Below are positions 39,601-49,920 of a stretch of DNA of 64,000 nucleotides, piece after piece (position 1 is the stretch's first letter; every line of letters starts with the position of its first letter). The notes beneath the pieces were generated by a model. That model was not told where the DNA came from. It searched no databases and saw only the letters and a program-made list of their open reading frames with translations. A program made the position numbers and the translations under genes. Source of the DNA: Atrina japonica (taxonomy: Eukaryota; Mollusca; Bivalvia; Pterioida; Pinnidae); the NCBI GenBank assembly GCA_030159075.1, contig BROG01000487.1:323001-387000 (forward strand), given 5' to 3'.

Positions 39601-42600
39601 CCGGTAAAAATGGACAAAGACGGACCTCTGGAAACCAAGAGGTGGGATCAGGTGCCATGGAGGAGTAAGCATCCCCTGTCGACCGGTCACACCCGCCGTG
39701 AGTCCACAGTCAAGTTCAATGAAACAAGTGAGGAGTGCATCCTCGTCACAATTGGTACAGACGTCTCAACACTATAAATATAGCACTGACACTATATAAC
39801 TATAGCACTGATACTATATAACTTTTATTAAAGGCGTTGTTCACCATCATATAACTCTCAATGGCTGATCCAAAAATTGTGCGTACAATAACGTTACACA
39901 TTGAATTCCAATTTTAAAAAAATGAAAAAAACAAAAAACAAACAAAAAATCGGAAAACAAACGAAATAAGTACATACATGCTGATGATGCCATATGGACA
40001 GAAACTGTTGTCTTGAGCTGAACTACAGAACAAAACATTTGTCATATAATTCTCATTTTATTATCAAACGGCATACTTTTGAACTCTTATAACTCTTATA
40101 ATGATAAAGGTTAAGCATTATTTGACTCCATTTTCTCGTTCAAAAACTCTATAGACATTCAATAAACGGTAACTGCCAGTAAGATTAATCACCTTAATAG
40201 CAATTTAAAAATGTCATTTGAAAAACAATATTTTTAATTTGATTATTGTTGGTTGAATAAATCCAGAGAGATTTGTTATCGCTTCTGTAATTTACCTTTT
40301 AAGATTATTTACAATTCAAATAGATTAATGGTGTCGTGTTATTTCCATTTACTGAGTTATCAATATATCAACACTTCGATGTACTAACGCCTGGTTTGAA
40401 AACTACTCGTTAATTGATCACACGGTATGTGTTTATTCAACACAAATACCCCCGAGTTCATACAGCAATGCCGAGTCCAGTCTCAGACACTGTTTAGCCT
40501 TGAACAGCCTCACAATAGGGGTTTAACAGAAGTGGAATACGCCTGAATGTTCTTTTAAAGTCCATGTAGGTCTAACATTATTTCAGATATGTCTTAGTAA
40601 CATCTATACACTAAAATACTAATTATGTAGAGGCTAATTGAAGTAAGTACATGTAAACAGTTTTGTGTACTCCGTAATTTTAAGCATACGGGATTCCCAT
40701 AATTTAAAGGAACGCAAGTCGTGTTACCATAGAAATTAAAAGACAGTTAAAAGATAGTTTGCCTTGTCTATTTAGCAGTAGGGTTTTAAATAAATGATAA
40801 AAACAACAAAACGACAAAATCTGCATCGCATGCCATATCAGCCCTCGACCAATATTATCCCTCGGGCTGATATTGGAGTGTCGAGTTGATATGACATCAG
40901 ATACAGATTTTGCCCTGTGTTATTCTATATCTATTGCGCTTAGAATATCGGGTGCAGAAATTACCTGTACGGAAAGTAATATACATTTGCCATTAAATTT
41001 AACTATATATTTTAAGCATTCATACAATGTTTTTTTTCTTCCGTTACACCTGTTCCCATCTATGTTCTTTCCGTGTTTACAACATGCTCTGTATACTTTG
41101 TCATTGACCTTCTAACTGTTCGCTTTTGACATCAACTGATTTTGTGAGCCTGTTTTCCAGTTTACTATCGTGAGGGCGGGGGTCACTTCCCCGGGGCATT
41201 GTAACGATCAGCCCCGAGTGTTGCCATTTAAACATCAAATCTTACTGTTAATACTTTAGTTCTCTATTACCTATTTGAACCTGTTAAATATCAATTCCGT
41301 GTCCTATCTCTTATTGATTATTTGTTGTATCAGGAATGTCTTTTTCTGGATTTGGCGGGAAATTGTAATGGTTGTTGTTTAACAGACTACTGTAATAAGA
41401 ACTGCTCCATGATCAACGACCACAAGCAGACGACACCTGTTCACTATGAATGGGTTACCGTCCCTAGTCTGCCAATGTCATCACGTGAGTATGCAATCGT
41501 ACGTAGAACAATTGATCCTGTAAACCCTGCATATTGTAATGACTGGTTTTAACCAAAGGAAAGTGCATACCAATCAGATATTCAGGGGTAAAGGGGTCAT
41601 GCCCATCTGATTAACAAACTCAAATCGATAAGATTTTAACAACATTTAAAATGATACCACTTTCCCTTTAGAAAATCTGTGTTAAATTGCAATTCAACTG
41701 ATAAATTTTAAATGACAGAAACGATCGTCTTGGGCATTATATATCTTTGGTATTATGTTTATAATATTTCGTGAGGTTGACTCTTAAGTGAGGGTCTGAA
41801 GTTATTTGATATTCATTACGATATTTTCGAGAAACTAAATATTGACGGTTTGAGATGCGAGGTGGTATTTTGGCGGTGTTCCACTCTATTATATCAAGTA
41901 AAGAGTCATTCAGTGCATGCTAAATGAAAACAAAATTAATAAAGGTGTCCTTGATAGTGATTCAAGTACTGTATATTTGTTTAATTTTACGGGAGAAAAT
42001 TCAGCATTTTTCTGAAAGGATCTTATTCACGGGTATTAAATTTCGCGCTCGCAGGATTAGTTACGAATTGTCTGTCTGGTACTTTATAAGTGTAAGGTTT
42101 TATATTCACGGGTATTTAGTTTTGCGGTATTTATTTGACAGCGACTATAGCGAAATTAAATACCCCACCAATAAAAGCAACTATACAATATGATTCTGAG
42201 TTAGAACGGTGCTCAAAAATGGCTGTTTTGTTCAAATATATCAGTATATGCAGAAAAAATGTCGGAATGTCCTTACCTTGCTTAAAATAAATATGTAATC
42301 ATATATCAAAATACGTTTCTCAATCCAATGGTTTATCAAAGCGATTATTAAATTAATTTTCCAACACTGTTGATAATTTTTGATATAAAATATTTTAATG
42401 ATGCATACTTTGAAGTCTCTGGTTATTTTCGCTATATTTCACTCCGTCTTAAATTCGCTCTTATTAATCGTAGTCTCATGGACGCTTTGTATACCCGTAC
42501 TGTAATTCAATATCTTGAAAATGCTGGTTCTATTTTAAATTCTGCTTCTCATCTAAGGGCGAAATAGCGAATATTAAACGGGAGGGGAAATGTCCACGTA

Positions 42601-43351
42601 TACCATAAAATACAAGCTTAAAGTGCATTCAAAAGAATCACCATAACAAAAACTTAGAAAATTATCCTCGGATACTTCGTCTCTAATTTCGACCTCATGG
42701 TAGCCGAGTGGAACGACTTTTCATTAAACTTTTCCATCATTTGCCGTTTAGTTTAGCTGTACATGTTATATGTGAAACTCTTTAAAGTGTTATCGTATTT
42801 TTATTTCAGCCATATCCACATCGACGTTGCATTGCGTGGAATGTCATAATACTTACGGAAGCTCGCATGCACAATGTAGGCAAACAAGTTGTGAAATGTT
42901 TGAGGTATGCAGGATGCGGTAAATATATAAGTAAAACCTGCTTTAGCGACCACTTGTGTATACAGACCACCTGGTTTGCTGTCCCCAAAAGTACCATTTG
43001 TGTACAAATCAACCTCTATATAAAACAGGTCACCTCCCTATAAAAGACTGGTTTTATTGTGTCCCTAATGGGTTCTTTATATACAAGTTTCACTGTACAT
43101 TGTAACGCACAAGTGCACTTTGCTAACTTACCTGACTGCCAAAGTGGTATGGTTAGCGAGGTGCTACACGGTATCTATTAAGACATTTTCAAGATAATGG
43201 GTAATTATGGTCTAAGTTTTTATTTCTAATGCAATACACTATTTTGTTTAAAATCAGTTTCTTTTAAAATTGGATGTGAAATTGACACCCGTCAGGTCAT
43301 TATGAAAAAGGCAACATTAAATGTCAATGCAAGAAAGTTAAAATATTTTGA

Positions 43352-43428
<77 letters not shown>

Positions 43429-46400
43429 CAACTAGAGTACCACACTACAGTTATAACCTTATTTCAGAGGTGTGATCGGTGTACATGATCGTCCCTCGTC
43501 AATCGGTCACTATCGCTGAAAACTCTAGTCCAAGGCAGTTGTATCATCTCTGATCACAATCAATACAGATGGTCCCAAATCATCACTCATCATAAACATA
43601 CAGCTTTGTTTATCATTCCAACACCTGAGGTTATAACAGGCTGGTTTAAAGGGAAATACCATTCGAATACTTAGGGGTGAAAGGATTAATCGTATAGTGT
43701 TTTATTGCAATAAACTCCTGTCTGACGTCATATGATACACTTAGCATAATATGTATTGTAAAGAAGATGGTTTGCACGCTGGTTGACGACTGACCGTTGC
43801 CTGTTTGGTAGATATTATAAACATAATACCAAAGTACAGTGAAACCTCGCTATTAAGGCCACCTAACTGACTGAATCAAAGTGGTCTGATTAGTGAGGTG
43901 GTCTCTTGAGTGAGGTTCCGTACTTATTAAATATATTGCCAAGGGACTGAAATCTTGTGGTCTGAAATGAGAGGTGATATCCTAAGTGAGGTCAACTTTA
44001 GACGAGGTTCCACTGTAATTGCAGAAATGTTCTATATGTTCTAGGCGAGATTTCTTTCTTTCAATAACATTTACTTATCAGTTGGGTTCCAATTTAAAAC
44101 AGATAGCATAGTTCCGGAACAGGTAGGGATATGATACAAACTACATGCTAAGCCTAAACGTATTGTAAAATAAGTCAAAATGTAACAGATACCAGCGCTT
44201 TTGTACTTTTGTAGGTGTGTTACGCTCGTGTTGACTTCGGTTCAGATGGACGACATTCATTCGACATGGGATGCATTCCAGCTCCAGTAAGTTTTTTTTT
44301 CATATGTCTGTTTTCAATATGAACACATTTGAATATGTGATACTGTTACGCCTCCATGCAATAATTATTACCGACATGCATTAATTGTTTCTTGTAATGC
44401 ACTCCCTGTTCGGAACTCCTCCAATTATAATGCGATCAATGGAAATAAAAAAGAGTTCCGAGTGTCATACATTTCCGGTACATTTAATCATCTGCTAGTT
44501 CGGTGTCCTCCAAAATCATAATATTAATCATTTTCGCGAAGCAAACTTAGCGGTAAAGAGTGTAAAAACACATACAAGATACTATCAACCATTTAATGTG
44601 TATCAACTAAGATATACTGTTAAGTCGAATTCTGTGTGGGGAAAACGCTATTACTGACTACACTGGTTGCTGCCATGTTTTTTCCATGGTAAATTGCCAA
44701 TGTTGTATCACATTTAGACTCACCCAGATCAGTAAATATATGATCTGCTGTAATATTTCACAAGTTCACAATGTGTGTAAAATTATTATAACATTTTGAT
44801 TCTAAATCATACATCCCTGAATATAACCATGAGAGTGGACTAAACCATTCTTTGAAAAGGGCAGGTCCAAATGTGACTTCAGGGGTGGATGAGATAAAAA
44901 TAACGGTTACCTCGCCTACAATAAATTCCTTCTCGTATATCGTAAATGACATGAATCGTCCTCCATGCCACCAAGCCCCACACCCCTAGTCGTCAGTGGT
45001 TAGAGTTAAGATGGAACCTTAGCTGCTTTTGTCAGAAAGTTTTCTATTTTACTCACAGGAGGCCTGTTGTCTCTTCCCAGGTACTTTGCTATTATAGGAT
45101 TCTCTTCTGTCATTATAATTTTGCCGCCAACATTTAACAGAAGAAAATGTTGAATGTCGCATAACAACCAAGCAAACAAACAAACTTGAGTAAATTACCC
45201 TCGGCCAGATGTATCATGTTGAGTTTGAGATCAATGAGACGACAGAGAACAACACGCCTGCTTCTTACTTTTGTCGATTTGAAAGGACGGTCAACTTCAC
45301 ACCTCCCTTTATGACAAACACGGCATGCTGTCAGGGGACGCTGACAACTTCGGGACACCTGGTCCTATCCCGTTTGAGATTCACAATTGTTCAACTTCTT
45401 CATGTTGAGACCATTTTAATATTTAAAATTTCGTAATCTAATGGACTTTCAGTTTCGATTGTCCAATGATACTTTTTCATTTTTACTCAAAAATCGTTGA
45501 TTAACTGTACAAAGTGAGCTACTAGGCCTATACGATATACTAGACCTAAACGATATACTAGACCATGCCTATACGATATACTAGACCTATACGATATACT
45601 AGACCATGCCTATACGATATACTAGACCTATACGATATACTAGACCTATACGATATACTGGACCTTTACGATATACTAGGCCTATACGATATACTAGACC
45701 TAAACGATATACTAGACCATGCCTATACGATATACTAGACCTATACGATATACTAGACCTATACGATATACTAGACCATGCCTATACGATATACTAGACC
45801 TATACGATATACTAGACCTCTACGATATACTAGACCTATACGATATACTAGACCTTTACGATATACTAGGCCTATACGATATACTAGACCTATACGATAT
45901 ACTAGACCATGCCTATACGATATAATAGACCTATACGATATACTAGACCTAAACGATATACTAGACCATGCCTATACGATATACTAGACCTATACGATAT
46001 ACTAGACCTAAACGATATACTAGACCATGCCTATACGATATACTAGACCTATACGATATACTAGACCTAAACGATATACTAGAACATGCCTATACGATAT
46101 ACTAGACCTATTCGATACACTAGGCCTATACGATATACTAGACCTATACGATATACTAGGCGTATACAAGAATGGCTTTCCTTTATGTGTCTTCTGAGAC
46201 AGCCCCTTGTTTGTCATATGAAAAAAAAAAGATTGCATGCATGTTTTTAACTCATTCACCCCTAAAGACACATTTAGACTGGTTTAGGTCATTGATTTTC
46301 AGGGGTTGAATAGTTAAATGAGTTGCAATAATATCGTTTCTCTTCAATTTCCATCTTCAATTTCAGTTTTCAAAATTAGGTTTGCTTTGAATTTCATTTT

Positions 46401-46713
46401 CCTCGTATTTCCTGGGAAACGTCAGTACCAATTCCTCATTGAATGCAGATTCTAAATTATTATTCCACTGATAGTGTAATTAGATTTTTGGTTTTAAATT
46501 CTATTCGGTCGGCATAATGTATGCTTCACTACTTTTCAAACATTTTTTCTAACAGGAAACGAATCATTAAGAATTATTTTGTTGCTGTACTAGTTGGAAT
46601 TAAACGGCGATTTGATGTAATTTCCTGAAATATTTAGATTGATCACCAAGTTTGACCCATATTTTCTAATCTGTGCAAAAAGAATTAATATGTATCATTC
46701 ATGTAAAACATTA

Positions 46714-46807
<94 letters not shown>

Positions 46808-49800
46808 CAATAATTATTTTTAAATGTGTATCAGAAGCCTGGTGTTTGTGGCAGCAATTTGCTAATGGTTCCCTAGACATGCACACTTTTCTCCTCCTAA
46901 ATCCTTTACCAAGATGAAATCTGTGATTGGGACATATGATATGGTCATCAATGCCTTCAGTCACTTCAAAATATCCTGATCTTGCCTTTATTAAATCAAA
47001 TTCGGATTTTATGGTTGATATAGATATATGTGTAGCCCGTTAATGTGAAAGTATATTTCCAACACAGGATCTTATTGGCAGCCATTTGGATTCAGGTGAA
47101 ATGTTACCGTTAGGACCACAGGGTATATCTGACATAAAAGAAAAGGAGCAGACTTCCATACCTCTGTCAGCCTCTGAAAAATAATCCATTGGAACAATCA
47201 CTGCTACACAAATTCATTTATTAACCATGTTGATTAGTGTGATCACTTTTTATATTTATTAAAAATGTTTCAGAATTGAATACAAGGCTTTAAAATATTT
47301 ATGCAGGAAAATATTTCTAAAGAAAAAAATTACTGGTAACAGAGAGCATTTCTCAACACCCTACATTTATCATGTCTAGTACATTGTAACAGAGAAATGG
47401 ATCTCCACTAAAAAGAACTCAGAGAAATGGATCTACACTTAACAAAGTCACTCAAGTGGGAAATGTAGGTCAAAGTGACCTTATTAATAGTGAACCCGAG
47501 GTCTATCTACTGGTCAGGTATATTATATTATGATTGCACTATGTCTAGTAGCTAAGGTACCTGAATACAAAAAATGAACGTAATGACAGACGCACAAAAT
47601 GTAAATCTACTCTTGTGTGCCAAATAAAAAAAATGCAGGAAAGAGTAGAGAGTGGGAAATTTCTGGAAAAAGTCATAAAAGTACAGGGCAGAATCTATTT
47701 ATCACAATACAGAGAAGACTACTGACAAGTTGGGGGGGGGGGGGCTGTGAAAAAAAAACCGAAATAACCAATGCCAATGGTCAGGGTAAAAAAGTTTAAA
47801 TTTTATAGGATGCATCAATATCAGGCCCATTCCCACAAAAGCCATTCAAAGTGAGGGAAAAAAGGAAAGAAAAAAGGAGCGAGTTGGAGTATGGATGTAT
47901 TTATTCTAATACAGCGCCACTCTCTCCACTAGATAAGAAATAACTAATTTTATTGAAAAATAATTAATTAATAATGAATATATACCTGATCAAATATGAT
48001 AAATTATTTTGCCATGCATGTTTCTTCCTGTCTTAAAGAAAAATTTCTTTTTATCTTTACTGTCAAAAATGACAGCAAAATTATGGTGACAAGAATAGCT
48101 AGACATTGTGAGATTTTCTCCTTGACAAGTATTGTGATTTGTGTTGGTTCTTTATGTTTCGGGTTCTAGTATGGCACTCATTTTGCCATGTGTGGAGGTT
48201 TCCTTGATGTGCACTGATGTAGTGAAGACCCAGGCATTGCCAATTGTACCGAGTGTTTGCTTGCCTTGTGCTGTCTTTCACTCGTTAGGGGGGTCTTTTT
48301 GACATATTCCCTGTATCACAAAAATACAAATAAAGAAAATTCCCAAATCCTATATATTTTTTTAAAAATCTACAGTATTATACTGTTTAACTGTCTCGAC
48401 TCTAGATCTAAGTCAGACTGAGCGGGTCTAGCCTAGTCATTTTGACTCAAATGTCTGATTTTAAAAATGAATAGCCTATATGTTTGTATCTTTGTTTTTT
48501 TTATTGTCCTTTCCTTATTCTTATCTTAGCCTCAAGTTCAATGAGATTTTAAAGCACATTTACCATGTAAAATATGTGTTCTCTCTCTCTCTACTGACTG
48601 TAGATTATCCACCGCTCATCCTGCGTGTCGTCTGCTATCCCATTTGAAATTCCCGCTGGTAGTCCATTCCATGAAGCCATCTTCATGATATTGTGTAAAC
48701 AATGCAGTGTTCTTTCCTTCTCATCGAAAGAACTCCGTTAGGGGAGATAATTACAGAGGCTCCAAATGGGATGATTTGCCAAAATTGAAACCTTTTTTCT
48801 TTCATAAATGCGTCAATTGCCGGTCAATTTTATTTTTTATTAAAATACATTGAATCATCCTTAAAAAGTTTAAATAGTTTTCTTAACTTGAAGTTGATGT
48901 AGATTGGTATATATATTATAAACATAATACCAAAGTTATAATGCTCAAGACGATATCGTTTCTGTCAATTAGACTTCATCAGTTGAGCTCAAATTTGAAA
49001 AGTATGTGTATTTTCTAAAGATAAAGTGGTATCATACAAGGCCAAATAATATCTCTAAAAGTATAGCCGAAATCCGTCAAAGAGTAACCACTGTAAAAAA
49101 AAAAATCCGCCAAAGAGTAACTACTGTAAAAAAAAAATTTTAAAAATGACTATCTTAGCTTTAGACAATTTTCGATTTTAAATTGTGTTAACAGTGACAA
49201 ATATTACTTTAGTATAAGATGAACAGCTGGTACCGAAATACCAGGTACTAGGTTTATGTATACCCTCAGGGACTCAAACGGTCCACCAGCAGTGGCAACT
49301 ACCTAGTGGTTATAAATATTATAAACATAATACCAAAGTTATAATGCTCATATAATATCTTATTACCTTATTTTTCTACCATTTGGGTGGTTTATATACC
49401 AAACAAAACTAATTATTAAGGAAATACATGTTGTTGTTTTTTTATAAAATCAACATTATTTATGTCAACCAATATCATACAAAGTCTGGGACTAATTCTG
49501 GGATTCATTTTCGACATAAAATTATATATTTTATCGAATTCTAAGAATTGGCACTCTTTGTACTGTATATATATATTGTAGGTATAAATTTGCAACTGGT
49601 TTCCATAGCAACACAACATATTGATGTATCTTAACTTTTAAATCATTAAATAGACTCAATATGAACTGCTTTAACATAAATCTATGATTTAGCCACATTC
49701 CATATTTTTGACAAAATGTTTGATATCTGATGACATTCTCTCTTAAATTCTTCTGTTCTCAATATTGTTTCAGAATTGTACAAGTGGACATAATCGGGGC

Positions 49801-49920
49801 ATATTCATGAACTCGGTATCCGGTACAGAAACACAAAATAGGTCACAAATGCGTTGTTGTGCCACCATGAACTGCAACACACAAGAATATATCAAACTAA
49901 CACAGTTGCACGGTAATTAG
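29332..49920 (+). CDS. Secreted or surface protein with three Ly6/uPAR (LU, three-finger) domains, ten exons
   Basis: Exons: 29332-29395, 30513-30601, 31850-31921, 34085-34181, 35251-35351, 37576-37644, 41334-41484, 42810-42904, 44215-44286, 49774-49920. All inner boundaries are AG/GT and every phase matches, giving 318 residues. Exon 1 encodes a short basic start and a hydrophobic core (VFVILVHSWICF), a signal peptide. Domain 1 starts LCYNC and ends CSECCDGDFCN. Domain 2 starts LCFNC and ends CNGCCLTDYCN. Domain 3 starts HCVEC and ends RCCATMNCN, one cysteine short of the others. This is the LU fold pattern (CxxC start, CC-x4-CN end). The frame stops at 49918, but a phase-1 donor-like g|gtaatt at 49912 falls just before it, so a further exon (GPI tail or fourth domain) is possible. 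LU proteins act as surface receptors, toxin-like ligands or modulators; the role of this one is unknown. Confidence 0.82.
29488..29693. mobile_element. MITE family D, full copy
   Basis: The terminal inverted repeats 'aacccctgtagtcacattt' and 'aaatgtgacttcaggggtt' match at 18 of 19 positions. The inner part carries 'aaatcatacactactgaatt'. It lies in intron 1 of the LU gene, with related copies at 44700-44888 and 19934. Confidence 0.85.
29745..29905 (-). repeat. Tail fragment of the dispersed RT element, reversed
   Basis: 'acctctggaaaccaaaaagt', 'gatcaggtgccatggaggag' and 'cgtgactccacagtcaaa' are reverse complements of the tail at 36190-36300. Confidence 0.75.
30335..30497. repeat. Foldback-type repeat abutting LU exon 2
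   Basis: 'cagtcaaacttgtatacaaa' at the left pairs with 'tttgtattccccaaagtatactg' type sequence at the right, and 'aggtggtctttatgt' with 'aggtggtctttgtat' as near-repeats. A related copy is at 42925-43100. The right end is only ~15 bp from the splice acceptor of exon 2. Confidence 0.6.
30943..31027. repeat. Small hairpin MITE (family C)
   Basis: 'aaccctttcacccctcattg' pairs with 'gatgggttgaaagagttaa'. It shares the centre 'ctattatggtctg' with the copy at 12013. Confidence 0.75.
31510..31598. repeat. Small hairpin MITE (family C), diverged
   Basis: 'taaccctttacacccctaca' pairs imperfectly with 'ttagggttggaagagta'. Confidence 0.65.
32346..33260 (+). repeat. Dispersed element E, forward copy
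   Basis: Long stretches match the reverse complement of 38350-38960, for example 'gtagatctagg'-type blocks, 'ccgcacagacttgttctgtc', 'agtggtcgaaaggcagtgga', 'ttggcatgatctttggggca' and 'gtgatgtatttcaatcaaag'. About 190 bp near 33000-33190 have no counterpart in the other copy. No intact protein was seen. Confidence 0.7.
33384..33500. repeat. Palindrome with perfect 26-bp inner arms
   Basis: 33408-33433 (starts gaggcaggagaataca) is the exact reverse complement of 33449-33474. The outer 24 bp on each side pair with about three mismatches (tgtttattac and gtaataaaca). The loop is 15 bp. Confidence 0.8.
33557..33647. repeat. (TA)n microsatellite
   Basis: About 45 TA units just behind the palindrome. 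Confidence 0.97.
34205..34350. repeat. Dispersed repeat family B
   Basis: The head 'aaaggggcactaactgtgcc' is followed by 'acttgttcgatgtacaataa' and 'gagatatacacagacataat'. Confidence 0.6.
35385..36350 (+). pseudogene. Reverse transcriptase fragment with tail, in an LU-gene intron
   Basis: The first part encodes FGDVVFQQIVGIPMGTNCA (RT block with the GIPMG turn) at about 35500-35560, then the catalytic RYIDDVLS at about 35662. The C-terminal YISQMIRYA, KLLTQGY and FRKFYGRY segments lie at 35920-36060, followed by the shared non-coding tail to 36350. An in-frame TAG at about 35606 and several shifts break it. The 5' part of the element is missing. Family placement (Penelope-like or other non-LTR) was not settled. 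Confidence 0.75.
36540..36680 (+). repeat. Decayed tRNA-derived SINE
   Basis: 'ccgtgaccaaatggtcagag', 'catcgcgctttaaaccacga' and a B-box-like 'attcgtatcccgctgg' match the head of the SINE at 5293. The body is mostly lost. Confidence 0.6.
36684..36910. mobile_element. MITE family F
   Basis: About 225 bp. It shares 'tagttacgaattgtct'-type, 'actttataagtgtaaggttt' and 'tatagcgaaattaaat' words with the copy at 41967-42190, in the same orientation. The ends carry 'tactgtat(a)' words in inverted polarity. Confidence 0.75.
36930..37400 (-). pseudogene. Reverse transcriptase fragment, inverted, internally deleted
   Basis: On the minus strand the upstream block (YTEVDIKK, then the region around the GIPMG turn) is joined directly to the C-terminal and tail part; the catalytic YIDD block is missing. 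It faces the copy at 35385-36350, with their tails about 580 bp apart. Confidence 0.7.
37410..37500. repeat. A-rich (AAAAAC)n simple repeat just before LU exon 6
   Basis: 'caaaaaacaaaaaacaaaaa' type units, ~75 bp upstream of the exon at 37576. Confidence 0.85.
37822..38110 (+). pseudogene. Reverse transcriptase C-terminal fragment of a second subfamily
   Basis: An open frame encodes SSPAYGVFISQLIRYARACS, then KLLTQGY and KKFYGRYGDLVKHYEVPLSE. It is clearly related to, but distinct from, the fragments at 17287 and 35930 (different C-terminus, EILDSILG). No catalytic block. Confidence 0.75.
38350..38960 (-). repeat. Dispersed element E, reversed copy
   Basis: Reverse complement of much of 32346-33260: 'gacagaacaagtctgtgcgg', 'tttattggcatttgttagca', 'aaaataaagcttttatttaa'. 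Confidence 0.7.
39540..39780 (-). repeat. Tail fragment of the dispersed RT element, reversed
   Basis: 'taccaaagtataaatcaata', 'gatcaggtgccatggaggag', 'accggtcacacccgccgtga' and 'gtgaggagtgcatcctcgtc' match the tail and very C-terminal part of the RT copy at 36100-36340. Confidence 0.8.
39781..41333. other. LU intron 6 remainder
   Basis: Unrecognised AT-rich DNA. Around 40832-40885 'atatcagccctcgacc' and 'cctcgggctgatatt' form a short inverted pair, the kind of end seen on small DNA elements. Confidence 0.4.
41660..41780 (-). repeat. Dispersed repeat family A, reversed fragment
   Basis: 'gacagaaacgatcgtcttgg' and 'ggtattatgtttataat' match the reversed head of the copy at 762. Confidence 0.7.
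41967..42190. mobile_element. MITE family F, second copy
   Basis: The best-preserved end reads 'agtactgtatatttgt'. Inner words are shared with 36684-36910. Confidence 0.75.
42925..43100. repeat. Foldback-type repeat next to LU exon 8
   Basis: 'taaaacctgctttagcgacc' at the left and 'tatacaagtttcactgta' at the right are inverted-type ends. The inside shares 'tttgtgtacaaatcaacct' with the reversed copy at 30335-30497. Confidence 0.6.
43358..43425. repeat. (TA)n microsatellite
   Basis: About 34 TA units. Confidence 0.97.
43835..44022. mobile_element. MITE with Tigger/pogo-like ends
   Basis: The left end 'cagtgaaacctcgctattaa' pairs with the right end 'gacgaggttccactgta'. A TA flanks it on the right side. 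Internal 'gtgaggtggtctc' and 'tgaggtgatatcc' words are near-repeats. Confidence 0.75.
44700..44888. mobile_element. MITE family D, 5'-truncated copy
   Basis: 'cacatttagactcacccaga' matches the left inner part and 'aaatgtgacttcaggggt' the right end of the copy at 29488-29693. Confidence 0.75.
45020..45520. other. Unexplained moderately GC-rich patch in LU intron 9
   Basis: 45190-45400 is less AT-rich than its surroundings and open in one frame (45209-45433). It has no LU cysteine pattern and no clear splice context. It may be a decayed exon or a repeat; I do not call it a gene. Confidence 0.25.
45526..46168. repeat. 18-bp minisatellite 'cctatacgatatactaga'
   Basis: About 33 units, some extended by 'ccatg' to 23 bp. 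Variants 'cctaaacg', 'cctttacg' and 'ctaggcc' recur in blocks, which shows duplication of groups of units. Confidence 0.95.
46250..46316. repeat. Short hairpin repeat
   Basis: 'taactcattcacccctaaag' pairs with 'ttcaggggttgaatagttaa'. Its centre 'cacatttagactggtttagg' recalls MITE family D. Confidence 0.6.
46713..46805. repeat. (CT)n microsatellite
   Basis: About 45 CT units, one interruption near 46730. Confidence 0.97.
47068..47184 (+). CDS. Candidate terminal coding exon, family unknown
   Basis: An acceptor-like 'tttccaacacag' is followed by 38 codons (DLIGSHLDSGEMLPLGPQGI and on to SASEK) and TAA. The composition (acidic, Ser/Pro/Gly) would fit a cytoplasmic tail. It lies in LU intron 9, on the same strand and in phase with LU exon 9 (phase 0). 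It could thus be an alternative last exon of that gene, or a stray exon of a captured or broken gene. I found no partner exons. Confidence 0.25.
   Translation, partial: DLIGSHLDSGEMLPLGPQGISDIKEKEQTSIPLSASEK
47185..48580. other. Intronic or intergenic DNA without a recognised gene
   Basis: It contains a short direct duplication near 47395-47445 ('agagaaatggatct(c/a)cact') and a G-run of about 13 at 47730. Nothing else was recognised. Confidence 0.35.
48599..48686 (-). CDS. Candidate first coding exon on the minus strand, family unknown
   Basis: The minus strand reads ATG at 48686 and a second ATG at 48680, with the peptide MASWNGLPAGISNGIADDTQ and an acidic continuation, up to a weak donor-like ca|gtcagt. 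A 5'-UTR-like 'attatctcccctaacggagt' precedes it. The stretch is less AT-rich than its surroundings. No second exon was found. Confidence 0.2.
48910..49345 (+). repeat. Dispersed repeat family A, longest copy
   Basis: The head 'attataaacataataccaaa' is at 48917. The end 'agtggttataaatattat' is at about 49320, after which the head word repeats once. An internal ~32-bp segment with 'aaagagtaac(c/t)actgtaaaa' is duplicated (49079 and 49113). Confidence 0.75.

Noticed and set aside
45606..45987. RYTRPIRYTRP-type repeated peptides
   Set aside because: By-product of the 18-bp minisatellite.
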